Positions 41,132 through 48,915 of a DNA stretch of 51,872 bases are shown piece by piece. This stretch comes from Croceibacterium_A sp039927815. GTDB lineage: Bacteria > Pseudomonadota > Alphaproteobacteria > Sphingomonadales > Sphingomonadaceae. Location of the stretch: positions 1 to 51,872 of the forward strand of contig JBDSUJ010000008.1 in the NCBI GenBank assembly GCA_039927815.1. The letters run 5' to 3'. How positions within the stretch are numbered: position 1 is the stretch's first letter; every line of letters starts with the position of its first letter. Position numbers and translations under genes: made by a program. The notes under the pieces were generated by a model. That model was given only the letters and a program-made list of their open reading frames with translations. It was not told where the DNA came from and searched no databases.

Positions 41132-41842
41132 TTGAATCAAAATCGTAACAACAACCGTCGGCGTGGCCGCGGCAGTAGCAATCGTAATGGCCAGAGTGGC
41201 GGCGGCAGTCAGGGCAATCGGATCGATAGCCGTGCGCGCGGCAATGCGCCGCAGATGCTCGAGAAGTATCGCAAGCTGGCGCACGATGCGTCGCTCAACG
41301 GTGATCGGGTTCAGACCGAATACTACCTGCAGTTCGCCGATCACTACTTCCGGGTAGTGGCCGACAGCCGGACCCAGCGCGACGATCAGCGCCCCCGCCA
41401 GCCAGGCGAGCGTGAACCCTCGTCGCAGGACTATGAATTCGACGATGAGGACGACATGGCCGAAATGGGCCGCCCGAACGTCTACCAGCCGCGTCGCGAC
41501 CGCGACGACGAGCCCTCGCAACAGGAAGGCGAGCCGGCGGCCGACAACGAGCAGGCCGAAGACGTCGTCGAGGATGCCAACCCGTTCGTTCGCGATGAGC
41601 GCGAGCGCCGGCCGCGCCAGCGCAACCGCAACGGCGGCGCCCGCAATGGCGCAGTGAACAACGACGAAGCTGCTCCTGAAGAAGGACCAAGCGAGGACTC
41701 GGGCGGATTCGACCCCGGAATCCTCCCGCCGTCGATCGCGCGCGACGTAGAGGTCGAGGGCAGTGTGGCTCCCCGCCCGCGCCGTACCCGCCGGCCCCGC
41801 ACCGAAGACAAAGGTGACGAGGCGATCGAAGCCGTCGGCTGA
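41132..41842 (+). CDS. DUF4167 domain protein
   Basis: Protein of 236 residues with the alphaproteobacterial DUF4167 domain in the first ~80 residues: a basic Arg/Asn-rich start (NNNRRRGRG), then APQMLEKYRKLAHDA and QTEYYLQFADHYFRVV. The rest is acidic and low in complexity, with Arg-Arg-rich stretches (RDERERRPRQRNRNGG) and a C-terminal RPRRTRRPR, suggesting an RNA or nucleic acid partner; function unknown. The start is TTG at 41132; the nearest AGGA is 15 bases upstream, an unusually long spacing. Confidence 0.85.
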   Translation: MNQNRNNNRRRGRGSSNRNGQSGGGSQGNRIDSRARGNAPQMLEKYRKLAHDASLNGDRVQTEYYLQFADHYFRVVADSRTQRDDQRPRQPGEREPSSQDYEFDDEDDMAEMGRPNVYQPRRDRDDEPSQQEGEPAADNEQAEDVVEDANPFVRDERERRPRQRNRNGGARNGAVNNDEAAPEEGPSEDSGGFDPGILPPSIARDVEVEGSVAPRPRRTRRPRTEDKGDEAIEAVG

Positions 41843-41861
41843 GCGCTAGCACCAGGCCGTA

Positions 41862-43454
41862 ATGGACCGGATCGGCCCTGTGGCCAGTGGGCTGCGCGCG
41901 CGGCTTGCCTTGGCCAAATGGCCGCGGCTCTCGGCGCTCGCGCTGGGTTTTCTTTCGGCGGTCGGCTTCCAGCCGCTCGCGCTGTGGCCCGTGGCGCTGC
42001 TGGCGATGGCCGGGTTCGCGGTGCTGCTCGCCGATGCTCCCGACCTCAGGCGCGCCGCGCTGCTCGGGTGGTTGTTTGGATGGGCCCATTTCACGTTCGG
42101 CAACAACTGGATCGCAACCGCCTTCACGTATCAGGCGGCGATGCCCGCGGCGCTCGGATGGGCGGCGGTGCCGCTGCTGGCGATCTACCTGGCGGCCTAT
42201 CCCGCCGTCGCGGCGCTGGGAGCGCGTGCGATCGCCGGCCGAGGCCTGGACAACGCGTTCGTGTTCGCCTTGGCCGGATGCTGGACCGTCAGCGAGATGC
42301 TTCGCGCGCGGGTCTTTACCGGCTACGCATGGAACCCGTTCGCGATGATCCTGCTGGGACCGTCCGACCGCCCTGGATTGGCGGCGCTGGCGCCGTGGAT
42401 GGGCACTTACGCCTTGTCCGGCATCGCGGTGTTGCTGGCGGCGGGCATCGCCGTGCTCGCGGTGCGGGGCAAGTGGCGCCACCTCGCCGCGGTTGGCGTG
42501 CTGCTGGTCGCCGCGATGTACCTCCCCGCGCCGCAAACGCGCGACGGCCCGATCGCGTTCACGATCGTCCAGGCCGACCTGACGCAGCAGCGACTGGAAG
42601 ATCCGGCGCTTTACGAAGCCAACTTCGCCCGCCTCGCGCAATTGTCGCGGCCGCTCCGGCCGGGCCCGCCGCGCGTGGTGCTGTGGCCCGAATCCGGGCT
42701 CGTCGATTACTTGCGGCCCGGCTATCCGCAGCGCCTCTACCGCGCGACGACTGCGTTCGGTGATCCCGCGCTGGCGCGGCGGCGTCTCGCGCGGGTGATC
42801 GGGCCGGGCAGCTTGCTGATGAGCGGCACGGTCGACCTCGAGCTGCGCGGCGAGCGTGTCGTCGGCGCTTACAACGCGGTGACCGCCATTGGCGATGACG
42901 GCGCGATTCGCGGCGGTTATGCCAAAGCGCATCTGGTGCCGTACGGTGAGTATCTGCCGCTGCGCCCGTTGCTCGAACCGCTTGGGCTCAGCCGTTTGGT
43001 GCCCGGCGCGCTTGATTTCCTGCCCGGTTCCGGCGCCCGCACGCTCAACCTCGGGGCTTATGGCCGCGCGGCGGTCCAGGTATGTTACGAGATCGTATTC
43101 TCGGGTGAAGTCGTCGAGCGCGGGTCTCGCCCCGATTACCTGTTCAACGATTCGAACGACGGGTGGTTCGGCACGTTCGGACCGCCCCAGCATCTTGCGC
43201 AGGCTCGCTTGCGCGCGATCGAGGAAGGCCTCCCGGTGCTGCGCTCGACCACCACCGGGGTCAGCGCGCTGATCGATCCGCACGGTGTGGTCCAGCGTTT
43301 CCTGCCGCAACACGCGGTGGCGCGCATCGACGGCCGCATCCCCGCCGCACTGCCGCCGACGCCATTCGCCCGCCTGGGGAATGGCCTCGGGCTTGCATGG
43401 GCGATGCTTTTCCTTGGCTTGGCCGGCGTTGCCATGCGCCGACGGTCAAGTTAG
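41862..43454 (+). CDS. lnt: Apolipoprotein N-acyltransferase
   Basis: Inner-membrane enzyme of 530 residues that adds the third acyl chain to the N-terminal cysteine of lipoproteins. About eight N-terminal hydrophobic helices are followed by a nitrilase-type domain. The catalytic triad is E277 (WPESGLVDY), K355 (AKAHLVPYGEY) and C408 (QVCYEIVF). It would serve lipoproteins of this window such as SodC and the solute-binding lipoprotein. metK follows 37 bases later. Confidence 0.95.
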   Translation: MDRIGPVASGLRARLALAKWPRLSALALGFLSAVGFQPLALWPVALLAMAGFAVLLADAPDLRRAALLGWLFGWAHFTFGNNWIATAFTYQAAMPAALGWAAVPLLAIYLAAYPAVAALGARAIAGRGLDNAFVFALAGCWTVSEMLRARVFTGYAWNPFAMILLGPSDRPGLAALAPWMGTYALSGIAVLLAAGIAVLAVRGKWRHLAAVGVLLVAAMYLPAPQTRDGPIAFTIVQADLTQQRLEDPALYEANFARLAQLSRPLRPGPPRVVLWPESGLVDYLRPGYPQRLYRATTAFGDPALARRRLARVIGPGSLLMSGTVDLELRGERVVGAYNAVTAIGDDGAIRGGYAKAHLVPYGEYLPLRPLLEPLGLSRLVPGALDFLPGSGARTLNLGAYGRAAVQVCYEIVFSGEVVERGSRPDYLFNDSNDGWFGTFGPPQHLAQARLRAIEEGLPVLRSTTTGVSALIDPHGVVQRFLPQHAVARIDGRIPAALPPTPFARLGNGLGLAWAMLFLGLAGVAMRRRSS

Positions 43455-43491
43455 GGACGCCGCCTAATTCTCGTCATCATCAAGGTACCCC

Positions 43492-44706
43492 ATGCGCCAG
43501 AACTATCTGTTCACGTCCGAGAGCGTGTCCGAAGGCCACCCGGACAAAGTCTCCGACCAGATTTCCGATGCGATCGTCGACCTATTCCTGTCCAAGGATC
43601 CGGAAGCGCGCATTGCCTGCGAGACGCTGACCACCACCCAGCTGGTGGTGCTGGCGGGCGAAATCCGCGGCAAGGGCATCATGGACGAGGCCGGAAACTG
43701 GGCCCCGGGCGTCGAGCAGGAAGTCGAGCAGGCGGTTCGCGATACCGTGAAACGGATCGGCTATGAGCAGGACGGTTTCCACTGGCGGACGCTGCGGTTC
43801 GAGAACAACCTGCACCCTCAGTCGGCGCATATCGCGCAAGGCGTGGATGCGAGCGGCAACAAGGATGAGGGCGCGGGCGACCAGGGGATCATGTTCGGCT
43901 ACGCAGCCGACGACACCCCCGACCTGATGCCGGCGACGCTGTATTACAGCCACAAGATCCTCGAGCAGATGGCGGCCGACCGCCATTCGGGGGCCGCGCC
44001 GTTTCTCGAACCCGACACCAAGAGCCAGGTCACGCTGCGCTACGAAGGCAGCAAGCCAGTCGCCGCGACCGCCATCGTGGTCTCGACCCAGCACGGCAAA
44101 GGCTACGACGTGGGCGACAAAGAAACCGAGCTCCACGCCTACGTTAAGCGCGTGATCGCTGGAGTCATCCCGGCCGCGCTGCTCAGCGACGAGACCGTCT
44201 ATCACATCAACCCGACCGGCAGCTTCGAGATCGGAGGGCCCGACGGTGATGCCGGCCTGACCGGGCGCAAGATAATCGTCGATACCTACGGCGGCGCGGC
44301 CCCGCACGGCGGCGGCGCGTTTAGCGGCAAGGACCCGACCAAGGTCGACCGCTCGGCCGCCTACATCACTCGTTACCTGGCCAAGAACATCGTCGCTGCT
44401 GGCCTCGCCCAGCGCTGCACGATTCAGCTCGCCTACGCGATCGGGGTGTCAAAGCCGCTGTCGCTTTATGTCGATACGCATGGCACCGGGACGGTCGGCG
44501 ACGAAGTGCTCGAAGCGGCCATCGGCCGGATCGAAAAGCTCGGTGGACTGACCCCGCGCGGCATCCGAACGCATCTCGGCCTCAACAAGCCGATCTATCA
44601 GAAAACCGCCTCTTACGGCCACTTCGGGCGCAAGGCGGAAGGCGACTTTTTCCCGTGGGAGAAGACCGACTTGGTCGACGACCTCAAGGCCGCCGTCGTC
44701 ACCTAG
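43492..44706 (+). CDS. metK: S-adenosylmethionine synthase
   Basis: ATP + methionine to SAM in the cytosol; 404 residues. The N-terminal ESVSEGHPDK motif holds the catalytic histidine (H16), followed by GAGDQGIMFGYA, and GGGAFSGKDPTKVDRSAAY is the second signature. The gene is close behind lnt, as in many alphaproteobacteria. The short gap shows no room for a SAM riboswitch. Its stop overlaps the convergent MFS gene by four bases. Confidence 0.98.
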   Translation: MRQNYLFTSESVSEGHPDKVSDQISDAIVDLFLSKDPEARIACETLTTTQLVVLAGEIRGKGIMDEAGNWAPGVEQEVEQAVRDTVKRIGYEQDGFHWRTLRFENNLHPQSAHIAQGVDASGNKDEGAGDQGIMFGYAADDTPDLMPATLYYSHKILEQMAADRHSGAAPFLEPDTKSQVTLRYEGSKPVAATAIVVSTQHGKGYDVGDKETELHAYVKRVIAGVIPAALLSDETVYHINPTGSFEIGGPDGDAGLTGRKIIVDTYGGAAPHGGGAFSGKDPTKVDRSAAYITRYLAKNIVAAGLAQRCTIQLAYAIGVSKPLSLYVDTHGTGTVGDEVLEAAIGRIEKLGGLTPRGIRTHLGLNKPIYQKTASYGHFGRKAEGDFFPWEKTDLVDDLKAAVVT

Positions 44707-45986
44707 GCAAACTCGGCGGCCGGAGTTTCGCGCACCGCCGCCAGGTCGCGTTTGAGGTGCCGGGCGGCGAGCAGATAATGCGCGCCCGCCCAGAAGTAGA
44801 GCAGGGCACCGATCGCGAGCGCGTAGACCAGCGCCTGGCTCGCGCCGTAGAGCGGCGCCAGGCGATCGCTCAGCACGCCCACCATGACGGTGCCGAGCCC
44901 TTGCCCGATCAGGCCGTAGATCGCGTTGAGCAGCGCGTACCCGGTCGCGCGCATGCGTGAATGCATCAGGTTTTGGAATACCCCGAAGGTAACGCCGAGG
45001 TAGGCGTACTGGAAGACCGCGCCGATGCTGATCAGCGCCAACATCGGTACGAGCGCGGTCTGCAGTATCCCGGCAATGTAGAGCGCGCCGCCAACGATCA
45101 GCGCGAAGCCCGGGACCAACGCGTAGGCGGCGGGGTTGCGCGCGCCGAGCGCGTCGGCAATCCGTCCGCCGCCGAGCACCGCGATGGCGCCGGGCAGGCT
45201 GCCGATCAGCCCCGAGAGCAGCCCGGCCTGCGCCAGCGGCAAGCCGAACTTGCGCGTCAGCAGGATTACCAGAAAGGCGTTGAGCCCGAAGCCGACCATC
45301 GAAGCGAGCGTCGACCCGAATAACAACTGGCGCGCGCTGGGGAGGCCGAACAGCCGTCCGGCCACTGCCCTGATCGGCGGCACTGCGGTGCTCGCCTCGG
45401 CATCGTAACGCCCGCGCGGCGGCTCGGCGATCAGCAGCCAGGCGAGCAGCGCAAGCACCAGCCCCGGCACCGTCGCGACCAGGAAGGCCGTCCGCCAGCC
45501 ATATTCCTGGCCGATCCAGCCGCCCCCGGCCGAGCCGAGAAAGGCGCCGACCGGCGGAGCCAGCAAAAGCACCGACATCGCCGTGGCCCGCCGGCTGGGC
45601 GGGAAGAAATCGGCGACGATCGATTGGTTGGCGGGCAGTCCCACCGCCTCACCCACCCCGACCCCGATGCGCGCCAGCAGCAGGCCGGTGAAGCTGGAGA
45701 CGAACCCGCACAGCGCGGTCGCGATCGACCACAGCAGGGTGCCGACCGCCACCAGCGTAATCCGCGACCCGCGCTCGGCGTAACGGGCAACGACGATCGC
45801 GAGCGTCACGTTGAGGACCGAGAACGCCAGCCCGGTCATCAGCCCGACTTGCGTGTCGCTGAGGCCGAATTCGCGCTGGATCGGAATCGCCAGCACGTTG
45901 AGCACGATGCGGTCGGCAAACCCGACGATGTAGATCGCGGTCAGGATGGCCAGCGCCAGCCACGGGGCATCGCGGCGCAACTTCAT
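44703..45986 (-). CDS. MFS transporter, spinster-like
   Basis: Membrane transporter of 427 residues with the classic twelve-helix plan. It starts WLALAILTAIYIVGFADRIVLNVLAIPIQREFGLSD; the second block shows the GVGEAVGLPANQS motif, similar to the MFS protein at 4.8 kb but without its central insertion. No substrate can be named. It is convergent with metK; the ~290 bases upstream hold a possible gene relic and the end of scoB. Confidence 0.86.
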   Translation of the reverse strand: MKLRRDAPWLALAILTAIYIVGFADRIVLNVLAIPIQREFGLSDTQVGLMTGLAFSVLNVTLAIVVARYAERGSRITLVAVGTLLWSIATALCGFVSSFTGLLLARIGVGVGEAVGLPANQSIVADFFPPSRRATAMSVLLLAPPVGAFLGSAGGGWIGQEYGWRTAFLVATVPGLVLALLAWLLIAEPPRGRYDAEASTAVPPIRAVAGRLFGLPSARQLLFGSTLASMVGFGLNAFLVILLTRKFGLPLAQAGLLSGLIGSLPGAIAVLGGGRIADALGARNPAAYALVPGFALIVGGALYIAGILQTALVPMLALISIGAVFQYAYLGVTFGVFQNLMHSRMRATGYALLNAIYGLIGQGLGTVMVGVLSDRLAPLYGASQALVYALAIGALLYFWAGAHYLLAARHLKRDLAAVRETPAAEFA

Positions 45987-46157
45987 GATTTCGCGGGCGT
46001 GTGTGAAAATTGCGCGAGGCGATCCAGTTCAGCCCGACGCAACGCTAGCGGCGGCCGGGGGGGGCAGCACGGCTGGTGAGAGCTGGTGGATTCGGCCATG
46101 CCGCAAGGGTGGACGATATGTCGGCCTGTAGGAAAGCGGAAAGTGCGAAAGGCGTGA

Positions 46158-46281
46158 CTGTCGGGGTGCGACGCGAAGTTCGAATTCGTCGTCGCGGGCC
46201 TGTCAGCCGCGGACGTGAAGCTCGCGCCGATCGCAAAGGTCGGTCCCAAAACCGATGACGGTTGGGTGCCGCGATTCAGGC
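46158..46281 (+). pseudogene. Possible gene relic before the CoA-transferase operon
   Basis: After the TGA at 46155-46157, the frame starting at 46158 reads as about 40 codons of protein-like sequence with high third-position GC (CDAKFEFVVAGLSAADV, then GPKTDDGWVPRFRLD). It has no start codon of its own; an adjacent frame begins at an ATG (46118) and would need one frameshift to join. It runs into the 3' end of scoB on the other strand. No family was recognised. The rest of 45987-46275 shows nothing clear. Confidence 0.3.
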
Positions 46282-46911
46282 TTGATAGTTGGCGGTTGTC
46301 TTCGCGGCCACTTCGTCAGCCAAAACGCCCGGCGCCAGCTCGACCAGCTTGAACGCGCTCGCGTGATCGGGCCGCCGGAACACCGCAAGGTCGGTCACGA
46401 TCATGTCGACCACGTTCTTGCCCGTCAGCGGCAAGGTGCACGCGGGGATGAACTTTGGGTCGCCGTTCTTGGAGACGTGCTCCATCACTACGATGATCTG
46501 CTTGACCCCGGCGACCAGATCCATCGCTCCGCCCATTCCTTTGACCAGCTTGCCGGGGATCATCCAGTTGGCGATGTCACCCTGCTCGCTGACTTCCATC
46601 GCGCCGAGCACGGTCAGGTCGATGTGTCCACCGCGGATCATCGCGAAACTCGCCGCGCTGTCGAAATAGGCCGTTTGCGGCAGTTCGCTGATGGTTTGCT
46701 TGCCGGCGTTGATCAGATCGGCGTCGACTTCGTCAGGGTAGGGAAACGGCCCGATCCCGAGCATGCCGTTTTCTGATTGAAGTGTCACGTCCATCCCGGG
46801 CGGAATGTGGTTCGCGACCAGCGTCGGGATGCCGATGCCGAGATTGACGCAGTACCCGTCCTGCAGTTCGCGCGCGGCGCGGGCGGCCATTTCGTCGCGG
46901 TTCCACGGCAT
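46276..46911 (-). CDS. scoB: 3-oxoacid CoA-transferase subunit B
   Basis: Beta subunit of 211 residues of a succinyl-CoA:3-ketoacid CoA-transferase, used to activate acetoacetate for ketone body or polyhydroxyalkanoate turnover. The active-site glutamate is E47 in LQSENGMLGIG; family features CVNLGIGIPTLV, RGGHIDLTVLGAMEVS and KGMGGAMDLVAG follow. It normally follows scoA directly; here a phosphatase gene lies between them, overlapping scoB by one base (TGATG). The ATG at 46911 gives the usual length. Confidence 0.94.
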   Translation of the reverse strand: MPWNRDEMAARAARELQDGYCVNLGIGIPTLVANHIPPGMDVTLQSENGMLGIGPFPYPDEVDADLINAGKQTISELPQTAYFDSAASFAMIRGGHIDLTVLGAMEVSEQGDIANWMIPGKLVKGMGGAMDLVAGVKQIIVVMEHVSKNGDPKFIPACTLPLTGKNVVDMIVTDLAVFRRPDHASAFKLVELAPGVLADEVAAKTTANYQA

Positions 46912-47807
46912 CAATCGGCATCCTTGGGCGTATCGGACCATCGCTTGTCGGCCGGAAACAATTCGTCCGCCGTGCCGCGCAGGCCGGGGCCATAGACCGG
47001 GTTGGAAAGCAGGAACCAACCTTGGCCCCACATCTGCGTGGCCCAGCCGCGCCCGGCCAGCGCGCGCCGGGCCGGCACGCTAAGGCCGCGGGCGTTGAAC
47101 AAGTCGGCGAAATCGCCGAGCTGGTCCCCGGCCATTGCCATCACGCAATAGCGCTCGGCCAGAGCGCTGCGGCGGCCATCTTTTTCGGGATTACTGCCGG
47201 CGTCGCCGCGCACGAACAGCGTGTCACCGCGCACCGCCGGGCCGAGCCCGAGCGCTTCGAGCGTGGCGCTGGTACCAGCCGCGGTTTCGGGCGCGCGGCC
47301 GGTGCTGTAGATCACTTTGACCTCCATCTCGCGCAAGGCCCTGACCGCGTAGACCGCGCCCGGGACCGGCGCCGCCTTGTCGCTGCCACTCGCCTGATAG
47401 CGCACCATCAGCCCGGGCTTGTCCCGGTCCTGCACCACGATCGCTTCATAGCCGAGGTTTAGGGTCACGGTCTCGTCAACGTCGAAGATCGCGGCGAGCG
47501 GCTTGTCGGCGCAGGGGACGAACCGGGCTGGACCGTCGCCCGGATCACCCGCCAGCACAACGCTGTCGCGCGGGCGGTGGACAGTCGCGGCGCGGACGAA
47601 TTCAACCATCGCGTGGTACGTCTGGATCGACGAAGCCGCGCCTTCGGCTGAGCCGTACAGCCACTGGAAGCGTTTGAGGCGCTCGGCGGCAGCCAGGTCG
47701 GCAACGGCGGGTACGGCGGCGACGGCCACCATCGGCGGCCGCGGCACCGCCGTCGCGCACGCCGTCAAGGTCAGCGCCGCGCCGAGCGGGGTCAGCGAAC
47801 GGATCAT
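46911..47807 (-). CDS. HAD-family acid phosphatase, lipoprotein e(P4)-like
   Basis: Envelope phosphatase of 298 residues. The N-terminus has a lipobox LTAC (Cys17). The class B/C acid phosphatase core shows the nucleophile D109 and D111 in AAIFDVDETVTLN, the YSTGR motif and, near the end, GDQLGDFADLF, which closely matches lipoprotein e(P4)/5'-nucleotidase proteins. It would dephosphorylate nucleotides or other phosphomonoesters outside the cytoplasm. It sits between scoA and scoB, overlapping scoA by four bases and scoB by one, so all three are translated as a set. Confidence 0.87.
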   Translation of the reverse strand: MIRSLTPLGAALTLTACATAVPRPPMVAVAAVPAVADLAAAERLKRFQWLYGSAEGAASSIQTYHAMVEFVRAATVHRPRDSVVLAGDPGDGPARFVPCADKPLAAIFDVDETVTLNLGYEAIVVQDRDKPGLMVRYQASGSDKAAPVPGAVYAVRALREMEVKVIYSTGRAPETAAGTSATLEALGLGPAVRGDTLFVRGDAGSNPEKDGRRSALAERYCVMAMAGDQLGDFADLFNARGLSVPARRALAGRGWATQMWGQGWFLLSNPVYGPGLRGTADELFPADKRWSDTPKDAD

Positions 47808-48523
47808 GCCGCCGGCCGTTCGCGCGTGGTGGTGAACTCGATCTTCTTGTCGTAGGGCGCGCCTACGATTATCCGCTGCACGTAAACGCCGGGCAGGTGG
47901 ATGCAATCGGGCGCGAGCCCGCCGACCGGGACGATTTCCTCGACTTCTACCACACACACCTTGCCGCATGTCGCGGCGGGCAAGTTGAAGTTGCGCGCGG
48001 TCTTGCGGAACATCAGGTTCCCGGTCTCGTCCGCCTTCCACGCCTTGACGATCGCGAGGTCGGCGAAGATGCCGCGCTCGAGGATGTAGTCGTCAGGTCC
48101 GTTGGGGCCGTCGAAGGTCTTCACTTCCTTGCCTTCGGCGACCTGGGTGCCGACGCCGGTCTTGGTGTAGAACCCGGGGATGCCCGCACCGCCGGCGCGC
48201 ATCCGCTCGGCCAGCGTCCCTTGCGGGCAGAACTCGACCTCGAGCTCGCCGGCGAGGTACTGGCGCTCGAACTCCTTATTCTCGCCGACGTACGAGCTGA
48301 TCATCTTGCTGACCTGCCGGGTGCGTAGCAGCTTGCCGATCCCTTCGTTGTCGATGCCGGCGTTGTTGCTCGCGAACGTAAGACGCTTGACCCCGCTCGC
48401 CTGGATCGCGTCGAGTAGCCGGTCGGGAATACCGCACAGGCCGAAGCCACCGGCCGCGATAAGCATGCCGTCGCGCAGCACACCGCTGAGCGCTGCTTCG
48501 GCCGTGGGATAAAGTTTCCGCAT
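47804..48523 (-). CDS. scoA: 3-oxoacid CoA-transferase subunit A
   Basis: Alpha subunit of 239 residues. Typical signatures: IAAGGFGLCGIPDRLLDAI near the N-terminus, FASNNAGIDNEGIG, MISSYVGENKEFERQYLAGELEVEFCPQGTLAER, and PGFYTKTGVGTQVAEGKE. With ScoB it moves CoA between succinyl-CoA and acetoacetate. The ATG at 48523 was chosen; no strong ribosome binding site is seen, and a longer start would enter the intergenic region. It heads the scoA-phosphatase-scoB operon. Confidence 0.94.
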   Translation of the reverse strand: MRKLYPTAEAALSGVLRDGMLIAAGGFGLCGIPDRLLDAIQASGVKRLTFASNNAGIDNEGIGKLLRTRQVSKMISSYVGENKEFERQYLAGELEVEFCPQGTLAERMRAGGAGIPGFYTKTGVGTQVAEGKEVKTFDGPNGPDDYILERGIFADLAIVKAWKADETGNLMFRKTARNFNLPAATCGKVCVVEVEEIVPVGGLAPDCIHLPGVYVQRIIVGAPYDKKIEFTTTRERPAA

Positions 48524-48669
48524 CAAGTGGGCATAGTAAATCGCCTGCCCGCTGTCACCACACGGCGCACCGCATCGCAAAAGATGACGCAATGCAGCAA
48601 TTAATCAGTGGAACCACTTACCCCGCACCCCTGCTTGACAGATTAGTCGGTTAATACAAAAGCTTACTT

Positions 48670-48811
48670 TTGCTTGCGATTTTTGCAAGCTGGGTTGCGC
48701 TTTTCGCACTTGCGAGATGTCAGCCCGACTCGCATACAGAGCAGGCCTTTCAGGCATCCTCTCCCAAAACTTCCAGGCCCGGCCGGCAACGGTCGGGCCC
48801 TTTTCTTTTCC
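48670..48811 (+). ncRNA. Candidate small RNA with C-rich anti-SD stretch
   Basis: About 140 bases ending in an intrinsic terminator, downstream of a TTGACA at 48635-48640 (no clear -10). Hairpins: GCTTGC (48672-48677) with GCAAGC (48685-48690), and TGCG with CGCA just after. A C-rich stretch, TCCTCTCCC (about 48757-48765), could pair with ribosome binding sites, as in alphaproteobacterial sRNAs. Alternatively this is an attenuated CDC48 leader. Boundaries are estimates. Confidence 0.4.
48776..48811 (+). terminator. Intrinsic terminator upstream of the CDC48 gene
   Basis: Stem GGCCCG (48776-48781) with CGGGCC (48794-48799), 12-base loop, then a C and a T-rich run TTTTCTTTT. It points along the plus strand although the next annotated plus-strand gene upstream is far away (metK), which implies a short unannotated transcript ending here. 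Confidence 0.6.
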
Positions 48812-48915
48812 GCTCCTCGGACCGCGTCCGGCACCATCGCGCGTGCCGCCGGTTTGCAATCGGAGTGCGGGGTGCCTAGCTGTCGCACCACCCGACCGAA
48901 AAGAACGAGAGGCCA

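Larger units (their letters stand above)
48524..48915. other. Intergenic region between scoA and the CDC48 gene
   Basis: This 392-base gap holds no believable protein gene. It contains a TTGACA (48635-48640, + strand), a run of small hairpins and a Rho-independent-type terminator, described as a candidate small RNA, and about 105 bases of leader for the CDC48 gene. Confidence 0.7.

Noticed and set aside
43455..43491. SAM riboswitch ahead of metK
   Set aside because: The gap is only 37 bases and shows no hairpin or known SAM-aptamer pattern.
46108..46258. tRNA-like GTTCGAATTC near 46178
   Set aside because: No acceptor, anticodon or D-arm pairing could be arranged around it.
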